8,201 bases of DNA. It comes from Bordetella parapertussis (GTDB lineage: Bacteria; Pseudomonadota; Gammaproteobacteria; Burkholderiales; SG8-39). The notes below the pieces were generated by a model, which saw nothing but the letters and a program-made list of their open reading frames with translations, was not told the origin of the DNA and made no database searches. The position numbers and the translations under genes were made by a program. Position 1 is the first letter of the stretch, and every line of letters begins with the position of its first letter. Of this stretch, positions 1 to 4,637 are shown in pieces. The DNA lies in assembly GCA_945869935.1 (NCBI GenBank), contig CAMBSA010000056.1, forward strand, positions 1 to 8,201. Reading direction: 5' to 3'.

Positions 1-347
1 AATGGAGCAATATCGCCGATCACGCGCAAGCGGATTCCGTTCCGATTCAATCGATCTAATTCTTGTTCAAGTGCGGCGAGAAACAATTGGCGCAAAACCG
101 AAACCTCATCAGTCGGTCGCCTCCAGTTTTCTGAACTGAACGCAAACAGGGTCAGGTACTTTACGCCCCGCTCGACGCATGAGCGTGTAATCTCCCTGAC
201 CGTCTCGACTCCCCGTTTGTGTCCGGCAACACGGGGAAGCATTCTTTGCTTTGCCCAGCGACCATTGCCGTCCATGATCACAGCGATATGTGACGGTATG
301 CCATTGACCAATGGGACGACCTGCGTGGAACTCTCAGAAGTGTTCAT
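1..347 (-). CDS. uppS: Undecaprenyl diphosphate synthase (cis-prenyltransferase), N-terminal part
   Basis: The enzyme condenses eight isopentenyl diphosphates onto farnesyl diphosphate in cis to make C55 undecaprenyl diphosphate, the lipid carrier for peptidoglycan and other wall polymers. It acts at the cytoplasmic face of the membrane. Translating from the ATG at 347 gives 115 complete residues before the left edge, against about 250 for the family, so the C-terminal half is missing here. Visible motifs are [13 protein letters not shown] (residues 20-32, with Asp26 at the expected catalytic Asp and the diphosphate-binding GNGR loop), GHKRG (42-46), [11 protein letters not shown] (68-78) and the GD at 111-112. 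The first 15 or so residues are a variable leader. The start lies 17 bp after the frr stop. There is no good SD before it (only AGCGGA abutting the ATG), which suggests coupling to frr translation. It is the last operon gene visible. cdsA and dxr usually follow in relatives but are not seen here. Confidence 0.95.
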   Translation of the reverse strand, partial: MNTSESSTQVVPLVNGIPSHIAVIMDGNGRWAKQRMLPRVAGHKRGVETVREITRSCVERGVKYLTLFAFSSENWRRPTDEVSVLRQLFLAALEQELDRLNRNGIRLRVIGDIAP

Positions 348-364
348 TCCGCTAGCGCTTTAAA

Positions 365-928
365 TCAGATCGCCATTAAATCCACTTCTTTGGCCGCGAG
401 GGCCTTGTCAACTTCCGAGATGTGTTTGTCAGTGAGTTTTTGAACATCATCCTGAGCGCGGCGCTCTTGATCCTCAGAGACAATTTTTTCTTTCAAAAGG
501 TCCTTTAACCCGGTATTCGCATCGCGCCGGAGATTGCGAATCGCAACCTTCGCTGTTTCTCCCTCCCCCCGAACAACCTTGATGAGGTCTCGCCGACGCT
601 CTTCGGTAAGCGCAGGCATCGGGACACGTACTACATCCCCCTGGGTCACCGGATTCAATCCAAGACCAGAGTCGCGTATCGCTTTTTCGACGGCTGAAAC
701 CATTTTCTTTTCCCAAGGCGTAACTCCAAGCGTACGGGAGTCGATAACGCTGACGTTCGCCACTTTGGGAATGGCCATTTCCTGCCCGTAATAATCGACT
801 GTAACGTGGTCAATTAAACCTGGATAGGCTCTACCTGTACGTATTTTTCCGAGGTCTGCCTTCAACGCATCCAGGGATTTTTTCATCTTCTGCTCGGCAT
901 TGCTCTTGATCTCGGCGATACTGCTCAT
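365..928 (-). CDS. frr: Ribosome recycling factor
   Basis: RRF works with EF-G in the cytoplasm to split the post-termination ribosome and free mRNA and tRNA. The product is 187 aa, against about 185 usual, and is complete. Domain I is the three-helix bundle formed by residues 1-30 and about 105-187. Domain II is the beta-rich insert at about 31-104. Diagnostic segments are KIRTGRA (28-34), the VDYYG strand (44-48), [13 protein letters not shown] (91-103), LTEERRRDL (107-115) and [20 protein letters not shown] (119-138), with the conserved arginines of the long helix. The ATG at 928 has a clear SD (GGAGG, revcomp of 933-937) 4 nt upstream, slightly close but strong. A 39-bp gap separates it from pyrH upstream, and uppS follows after 17 bp. 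The stop is TGA at 367-365. Nothing is unusual in the protein. Confidence 0.98.
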   Translation of the reverse strand: MSSIAEIKSNAEQKMKKSLDALKADLGKIRTGRAYPGLIDHVTVDYYGQEMAIPKVANVSVIDSRTLGVTPWEKKMVSAVEKAIRDSGLGLNPVTQGDVVRVPMPALTEERRRDLIKVVRGEGETAKVAIRNLRRDANTGLKDLLKEKIVSEDQERRAQDDVQKLTDKHISEVDKALAAKEVDLMAI

Positions 929-967
929 GGGGCCTCCGTGCGTACGCGACCCTGCATCTTGGTCGTA

Positions 968-1690
968 TCATTCGTAATAAACGTATGTACCCTCTTCTTC
1001 GCCAAGAACGATGCGCTTCATGGCACCCGCCTTGTAGATAGAGAACACACTGATCGGCAGTTTCTGATCTCTGCAGAGTGCGAATGCGGTGGCATCCATC
1101 ACGCGTAAATTCTTGATGATCGCTTCATCGAACGAAACTCGGTGATAAAGCACGGCATGAGGATCAATCTTCGGATCTGCTGTGTAGATACCATCGACTT
1201 TAGTCGCTTTTAGAACAATTTCCGCGCCCATCTCGCTGCCACGCAAGGCTGCAGCGGTATCCGTCGTGAAAAACGGATTCCCTGTGCCAGCAGCGAAAAT
1301 CACTATCTTCCCTTCTTCAAGATATCGAATTGCCTTGCCACGAATATACGGCTCGACAACCTGCTCGATATTTAGAGCAGACTGAACACGGGCGTTTAAA
1401 CCTGCGTGGCGCATCGCATCCTGAAGCGCCAGTGCGTTCATGATTGTGGCTAACATTCCCATGTAGTCAGCGGTTGCGCGGTCCATTCCGGCCGCGCCGG
1501 GAGCAACGCCCCGGAATATATTTCCACCGCCGATAACGACGGCCAACTCCACGTTCAAGGATGCGACCTGGGCAATTTCTCCGACGATTCGCTCTATTGT
1601 CTGGCGATTGATACCAAAGGAGTCCTCGCCCATTAATGCTTCCCCGCTCAGCTTGAGCAAAATTCGCTTGTACTTGGGCGTAAGAGACAT
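968..1690 (-). CDS. pyrH: Uridylate kinase (UMP kinase)
   Basis: This bacterial-type UMP kinase of the amino acid kinase fold phosphorylates UMP to UDP with ATP. It is normally a hexamer activated by GTP and inhibited by UTP. The product is 240 aa (E. coli 241). Motifs are the phosphate-binding KLSGEAL (13-19), [10 protein letters not shown] (52-61), [12 protein letters not shown] (68-79), which shapes the UMP site, and [16 protein letters not shown] (135-150). [12 protein letters not shown] (162-173) lies at the nucleotide site, and [10 protein letters not shown] (196-205) follows. I start it at 1690 ([13 protein letters not shown]), one base after the tsf stop (TGA-T-ATG). An in-frame ATG at 1723 would add 11 arginine-rich residues inside tsf, but the family begins near MSLTPKYKR. 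No SD precedes 1690, so translation probably depends on coupling to tsf. The frr gene follows after 39 bp. Confidence 0.97.
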   Translation of the reverse strand: MSLTPKYKRILLKLSGEALMGEDSFGINRQTIERIVGEIAQVASLNVELAVVIGGGNIFRGVAPGAAGMDRATADYMGMLATIMNALALQDAMRHAGLNARVQSALNIEQVVEPYIRGKAIRYLEEGKIVIFAAGTGNPFFTTDTAAALRGSEMGAEIVLKATKVDGIYTADPKIDPHAVLYHRVSFDEAIIKNLRVMDATAFALCRDQKLPISVFSIYKAGAMKRIVLGEEEGTYVYYE

Positions 1691-1691
1691 A

Positions 1692-2591
1692 TCAGGCCGC
1701 CGGGGATTCCGACTTCTTGACAATCCCGGCCTGCGCCATCACTTCGGCCGCGAAATCGGTGGTCTTCTTCTCGATCCCTTCACCGACGACAAAGAACCTG
1801 TAGCCGCGAACACGTGATTGCCGACTGGCAAGCAGCTTCTCGACCGTGACTTTGTCGTCCTTGACAAATGGCTGACCCATCAATGCTATTTCGCCGAGGA
1901 ATTTTGCGATGCCGCCATCGACCATTTTCGCCACGATGTCGGCCGGCTTGCCCGACTCCGCTGCGCGTGCCTCAAGGATCGATCGCTCTTTCGCGATTAC
2001 GTCAGCAGCAACATCGGTCTTATAGAGGAACTGCGGCTTCGCAAAAGCGACATGCATTGCAATATCCTTGCCTACAGATTCATCACCTTCGAATTCCACC
2101 ATCACGCCGATTTTCACGCCGTGAAGATACTGCGCAATCTTTGCGTCGGTCTGCACCCGGAAAATTCGTCGAATTGTAAGATTTTCACCGATGCGTTGCA
2201 CCAGGGCCTGCCGAACTTCCTCGACAGTTTTTCCATCGATGCGAAGAGCCGACAAGGCACTCACGTCAGCGGGGTTTTCCGTGGCGACCAATTCGGCGAG
2301 TCGTTTTGAAAACTCGAGAAAGTCGACGTTCTTTGCGACGAAGTCTGTTTCACAGTTGAGTTCAACCAAGGCGCCGAGCTTGTTGTCCGAAGACAGGAAT
2401 GCCCCGACCACACCCTCAGCCGCTACGCGCAACGCAGCCTTGCTGGCCTTCGCACCGCTTTTGATCCTCAGAAGCTCCTCGGCTTTGGCGAGGTCACCCT
2501 GTGACTCTTCGAGGGCCCTCTTGCATTCCATCATTCCCAAGCCGGTGCGCTCTCTCAGGTCGCGCACGAGTGTGGCTGTAATGTCTGCCAT
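1692..2591 (-). CDS. tsf: Translation elongation factor Ts
   Basis: EF-Ts is the guanine-nucleotide exchange factor that releases GDP from EF-Tu in the cytoplasm. The product is 299 aa, slightly longer than the E. coli protein (283). The N-terminal UBA-like domain (about 1-55) carries [21 protein letters not shown] (positions 4-24) and the [17 protein letters not shown] region (44-60). The EF-Tu-contacting core has [11 protein letters not shown] (78-88), including the TDFV motif that disrupts the Mg site of EF-Tu. The second half has the repeat-like [11 protein letters not shown] (179-189) and DVIAKER (197-203). The C-terminal end holds [15 protein letters not shown] (270-284). The SD GGAG (revcomp of 2601-2604) is 9 nt from ATG 2591 and sits in a 10-nt box identical to that of rpsB. 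It is 124 bp downstream of rpsB and 1 bp upstream of pyrH. The rpsB-tsf pairing is near universal in bacteria. Confidence 0.98.
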   Translation of the reverse strand: MADITATLVRDLRERTGLGMMECKRALEESQGDLAKAEELLRIKSGAKASKAALRVAAEGVVGAFLSSDNKLGALVELNCETDFVAKNVDFLEFSKRLAELVATENPADVSALSALRIDGKTVEEVRQALVQRIGENLTIRRIFRVQTDAKIAQYLHGVKIGVMVEFEGDESVGKDIAMHVAFAKPQFLYKTDVAADVIAKERSILEARAAESGKPADIVAKMVDGGIAKFLGEIALMGQPFVKDDKVTVEKLLASRQSRVRGYRFFVVGEGIEKKTTDFAAEVMAQAGIVKKSESPAA

Positions 2592-2604
2592 GATTTGTTG
2601 CTCC
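2592..2604 (-). promoter_or_regulatory. tsf ribosome binding site, box shared with rpsB
   Basis: Read on the minus strand, GGAGCAACAA lies upstream of the tsf ATG, with the GGAG 9 nt from the start codon. The same ten bases at the same spacing precede rpsB (3463-3472). A small palindrome, GCTTAAGC, lies just upstream of the SD. Unlike rpsB, I find no CUCC in the spacer that could pair with this SD. Confidence 0.8.
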
Positions 2605-2715
2605 GCTTAAGCTTTTTGTATTTGGTGCCAGGGTAATTCGACCGTTACGCGAATACAGGTCTCGTTTAAATTGCCTTTCGTTCGCGTATCGGCTACTTAC
2701 AGGCGAAAACGGCTA
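2592..2715 (-). other. rpsB-tsf intergenic spacer
   Basis: A 124-nt spacer is transcribed between rpsB and tsf. Just after the rpsB stop the transcript can form a 5-bp stem (2703-2707 with 2681-2685, 17-nt loop), extendable by CG/CG across an AA bulge. A second small stem pairs ATTCG with CGAAT around 2637-2655. Neither is followed by a U-run on the minus strand, so I see no intrinsic terminator and expect read-through into tsf. The distal end holds the A-rich stretch and the tsf SD box. No ORF or separate promoter could be supported here. Confidence 0.45.
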
Positions 2716-3459
2716 TTACGATTCGTCTACCTCGACGAACTCATCCGCTCCCTGGGTCGCGGCAATGATCTCATTCACGGATTGGCTACGGCCCTCGAGA
2801 ATCGAATCGGCGACGCCGCGCGCATAAAGTCGAATCGCCCTGCTGGAGTCATCGTTACCCGGGATGACATGGCTTACACCTGCGGGCGAATGATTCGTAT
2901 CCACGATACCGATTACCGGGATGCCAAGCTTGTTCGCTTCTGCGACGGAACCTTTTTGATAGCCGACATCGATGACAAACATGGCATCAGGCGGGGTGTC
3001 GAGTGTCTTGATGCCGCCTATGCTGCGCTGCAACTTCTCAAGTTCGCGTTGAAACGTAAGCCCTTCCTTTTTGGAGAGCTTTTCGACGGAACCGTCCTCG
3101 ATCGATAGTTCCATTTCCTTCAGTCGCTTGATTGACTGGCGGACGGTTTTGAAATTCGTAAGCATCCCACCGAGCCAGCGATGCTCGACATACGGCGCGC
3201 CACAGCGCTCCGCCTCTTCGCGCACGATTTCGCGGGCCTGACGCTTGGTTCCGACAAAAAGGATCGTGCCCTTGTTTGCGGAAAGTTGCCTGACAAACTT
3301 CATCGCATCCTGATACATCAACATCGTCTTTTCGAGGTTGATTATATGGATCTTGTTCCGGTGACCGAAAATGTAAGGTGCCATTTTCGGGTTCCAGAAG
3401 CGGGTTTGATGGCCAAAGTGGACCCCTGCTTCCAGCATTTCTCGCATCGTTGTAGACAT
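2716..3459 (-). CDS. rpsB: 30S ribosomal protein S2
   Basis: S2 is a late-assembling protein of the small subunit, at the head-body junction near S1. The product is 247 aa (E. coli 241) and is complete. The N-terminal family signature [20 protein letters not shown] begins at residue 5. [21 protein letters not shown] follows, then the central [11 protein letters not shown] segment inside the coiled-coil hairpin region, then [13 protein letters not shown]. The second S2 signature [20 protein letters not shown] ends with [12 protein letters not shown]. The acidic C-terminus (EFVEVDES) is typical. ATG 3459 has SD GGAG (revcomp of 3469-3472) with 9-nt spacing. It is first in the operon rpsB-tsf-pyrH-frr-uppS, with a strong promoter and a long structured leader upstream. 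S2 is known to autoregulate rpsB-tsf through the leader in E. coli. The leader here looks suited to the same kind of control, which is inference. Confidence 0.98.
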   Translation of the reverse strand: MSTTMREMLEAGVHFGHQTRFWNPKMAPYIFGHRNKIHIINLEKTMLMYQDAMKFVRQLSANKGTILFVGTKRQAREIVREEAERCGAPYVEHRWLGGMLTNFKTVRQSIKRLKEMELSIEDGSVEKLSKKEGLTFQRELEKLQRSIGGIKTLDTPPDAMFVIDVGYQKGSVAEANKLGIPVIGIVDTNHSPAGVSHVIPGNDDSSRAIRLYARGVADSILEGRSQSVNEIIAATQGADEFVEVDES

Positions 3460-3468
3460 GTCTTGTTG

Positions 3469-3540
3469 CTCCAGTTAGGGTTAATTGTTCCCCCGATCCC
3501 AGCGACCCTGTGACACATGTACAAGGCACCCTAACGGGAG
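3469..3540 (-). promoter_or_regulatory. rpsB leader stem that sequesters the Shine-Dalgarno
   Basis: In the minus-strand RNA, CUCC at 3540-3537 pairs with the rpsB SD GGAG at 3472-3469. After one C/U mismatch (3536/3473), GUUAGGGU (3535-3528) pairs perfectly with ACCCUAAC (3481-3474), giving 12 pairs out of 13. The 46-nt loop contains a nested 6-bp hairpin: CCUUGU (3526-3521) with ACAGGG (3511-3506), including one G-U pair. The rpsB ATG is only 9 nt beyond the SD, so the folded form should block initiation. The base complementarity is directly visible. The regulatory role, for instance as an S2-responsive operator, is inference from known rpsB autoregulation. Confidence 0.6.
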
Positions 3541-3542
3541 GA

Positions 3543-3578
3543 GGAACGTCTTGCTCGGTTTTTCCTGCCAAGATTTCC
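3543..3578 (-). promoter_or_regulatory. Second stem-loop in the rpsB leader
   Basis: In the minus-strand RNA, GGAA (3578-3575) pairs with UUCC (3546-3543), and UCUUG (3573-3569) pairs with CAAGA (3553-3549). A small asymmetric internal loop separates the two helices. The 15-nt apical region contains GG-AAAAA-CC, which can add two pairs. It stands only two bases upstream (on the transcript) of the SD-sequestering stem and would stack near it. There is no U-run, so it is not a terminator. Its function is unknown. Confidence 0.4.
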
Positions 3579-3636
3579 ATGCACGGTCCGGAATTTTGAG
3601 CTAGTGCACTTCGAGCAGAGATTAAGGCAGCCAAAA

Positions 3637-3665
3637 ATTATAACATAATCAATGCAGTCGGATAA
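3637..3665 (-). promoter_or_regulatory. rpsB operon promoter, extended -10
   Basis: On the minus strand there is a perfect TATAAT (revcomp of 3637-3642) preceded by TG and one base, giving the extended -10 TGTTATAAT (3645-3637). The best -35 at 17-bp spacing is TTATCC (3665-3660), a 3/6 match. That is acceptable because extended -10 promoters tolerate poor -35 elements. The predicted start is near 3630, giving an rpsB leader of about 170 nt. The box sits in an AT-rich patch in an otherwise GC-richer region, which supports a real promoter. Confidence 0.75.
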
Positions 3666-3680
3666 ATTCCTCGTTATCCG
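3659..3680. repeat. Palindrome overlapping the rpsB -35 region
   Basis: A perfect inverted repeat, CGGATAA - 8 nt - TTATCCG (arms 3659-3665 and 3674-3680), has its proximal arm on top of the presumed -35 hexamer of rpsB. The dyad and its placement suit an operator for a dimeric regulator. It could also be fortuitous. No known operator consensus is recognised. Confidence 0.4.
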
Positions 3681-3729
3681 CCCGTGCTTTGGATGCACAA
3701 CTTGCCGCCTTGCCTTTGGGAGTTCGTGT

Positions 3730-3758
3730 TTGCCTCGTTGGGCACGATCACTTATGCT
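3730..3758 (+). promoter_or_regulatory. Candidate map-glnD promoter
   Basis: TTGCCT (3730-3735, 4/6 match to the sigma-70 -35) and TATGCT (3753-3758, 4/6 match to the -10) are separated by exactly 17 bp on the plus strand. The predicted start near 3765 gives a leader of about 56 nt that includes the 3784-3805 hairpin. It is the best candidate I found before map, but weak by sequence and much poorer than the rpsB box. Confidence 0.4.
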
Positions 3759-3783
3759 TGGCGCCCCTTACCTTGGCCTTGGC

Positions 3784-3805
3784 ACAACGGAATTCGTTCC
3801 GTTGT
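3784..3805 (+). promoter_or_regulatory. Perfect 9-bp hairpin just upstream of map
   Basis: ACAACGGAA (3784-3792) and TTCCGTTGT (3797-3805) are perfect reverse complements around a TTCG loop. The hairpin ends 15 nt before the map ATG and is followed by AAAAA, not U, so it does not fit an intrinsic terminator on the plus strand. On the minus strand the A-run becomes a T-run on the wrong side. It may be a 5'-UTR stem affecting map translation or stability, or a DNA operator dyad. Confidence 0.55.
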
Positions 3806-3820
3806 AAAAATTGACTCCGC

Positions 3821-4621
3821 ATGGCAATCCATACAAAAAACGCTGACGAAATTGAAAAAATGCGGGTAGCAGGTCGACTCGCGGCAGAAGTCCTTGATTT
3901 CATTACGCCGTATGTGCGACCGGGAGTAACGACGGGCGAACTTGACAAGCTTTGCCATGACTATATGGTCAATGTCCAAGAGACTGTTCCGGCGCCCCTT
4001 GGTTACACCCCCCCTGGGTACAAACCGTTCCCGAAGTCGATCTGCACCTCGGTTAATCATCAGGTCTGCCATGGCATACCTGGCGATCGGATTTTGAAGG
4101 CGGGCGACGTGGTAAATCTGGATATCACTGTCATAAAAGAGGGTTTTCACGGAGATACGAGCCGGATGTTTGCGGTAGGTGAGGCAAGTATCCAGGCGAA
4201 ACGCCTTTGCGAAATAACGTACGAGTGCATGTGGCTGGGAATCCGGACGGTTCAGCCGGGAAGTGCTTTGGGAGATATTGGCGCAGTAATTCAGCGACAC
4301 GCCGAAGCGCATGGATACAGCGTCGTCCGGGAATTTTGCGGTCATGGAATTGGTCGAAAATTTCATGAGGACCCTCAAGTCCTGCATTACGGGCGTGGAG
4401 GCATGGGTCCGCAACTTGAGCCCGGGATGATTTTCACGATCGAGCCGATGATAAATGCGGGCAAAGCCGCGATACGCGAGCTGGCGGATGGATGGACAAT
4501 CGTTACCAAAGATCACAGCCTTTCCGCTCAATGGGAGCACACGATTCTCGTGACGCAAACCGGATTCGAGGTACTGACCCAGTCGGACGGGACTCCACCC
4601 GAGCCGAAGATATCCTCGTAG
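3821..4621 (+). CDS. map: Type I methionine aminopeptidase
   Basis: Map removes the N-terminal methionine from nascent, already deformylated proteins when the second residue is small. It is a cytoplasmic two-metal enzyme of the pita-bread fold. The product is 266 aa (E. coli 264). All five metal ligands are in place: Asp101 (NLDITV), Asp112 (HGDTSRMF), His175 (GHGIG), Glu208 (FTIEPM) and Glu239 (WEHT). The substrate-contacting His84 is in CHGIP. Residues 61-67 (GYTPPGY) form the proline-rich insertion I associate with betaproteobacterial Map, unlike the shorter E. coli loop. The start is firm because an in-frame TGA (3812-3814) lies 9 nt upstream and the N-terminus MAIHTKNADEIEKMR matches the family. 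There is no SD before it, and a strong hairpin ends 15 nt upstream. The glnD gene follows after 16 bp, as in E. coli. Confidence 0.98.
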   Translation: MAIHTKNADEIEKMRVAGRLAAEVLDFITPYVRPGVTTGELDKLCHDYMVNVQETVPAPLGYTPPGYKPFPKSICTSVNHQVCHGIPGDRILKAGDVVNLDITVIKEGFHGDTSRMFAVGEASIQAKRLCEITYECMWLGIRTVQPGSALGDIGAVIQRHAEAHGYSVVREFCGHGIGRKFHEDPQVLHYGRGGMGPQLEPGMIFTIEPMINAGKAAIRELADGWTIVTKDHSLSAQWEHTILVTQTGFEVLTQSDGTPPEPKISS

Positions 4622-4637
4622 TCGGACCAGTATCCAA

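Larger units (their letters stand above)
3460..3820. other. Divergent control region between rpsB and map (no gene)
   Basis: The 361 bp between the divergent rpsB and map starts contain no ORF I believe. From the rpsB side they hold the rpsB SD and its sequestering stem, a second leader stem-loop, the rpsB extended -10, and a palindrome over the -35. From the map side they hold a candidate sigma-70 promoter, three CTTGGC copies (3757, 3772, 3778) and a perfect 9-bp hairpin immediately before map. Short out-of-frame reading frames that start in the leader and run into rpsB lack an SD and protein-like composition. Confidence 0.8.

Noticed and set aside
1688..1723. A longer pyrH start at 1723 adding [11 protein letters not shown].
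   Set aside because: It would overlap tsf by about 32 bases, has no SD, and family members begin at the [13 protein letters not shown] N-terminus.
1818..2309. A 163-codon open frame antisense to tsf.
   Set aside because: It is in register with the tsf codons, has no recognisable domain, and tsf is unambiguous on the other strand.
2592..2715. A terminator or attenuator between rpsB and tsf.
   Set aside because: The stems seen are weak and no U-run follows on the transcribed strand. The T-run after GCTTAAGC is on the opposite strand with no usable stem.
3038..3634. A 198-codon frame on the rpsB strand, out of frame with rpsB and beginning in the leader.
   Set aside because: Its first ATG lies about at or before the predicted transcript start, internal ATGs lack an SD, and the remainder is a shifted reading of rpsB. 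An upstream-ORF role from ATG 3580 cannot be supported.
3757..3783. Three CTTGGC copies (3757, 3772, 3778) before map.
   Set aside because: They are short with uneven spacing (15 then 6 bp) and have no known motif. This is not enough to call a binding-site array.
3752..4558. A 268-codon open frame antisense to map.
   Set aside because: It lies in the codon-register antisense frame of map, where lack of stops follows from rare TTA, CTA and TCA codons in the sense gene. It has no SD, no recognisable domain and an unnatural composition.
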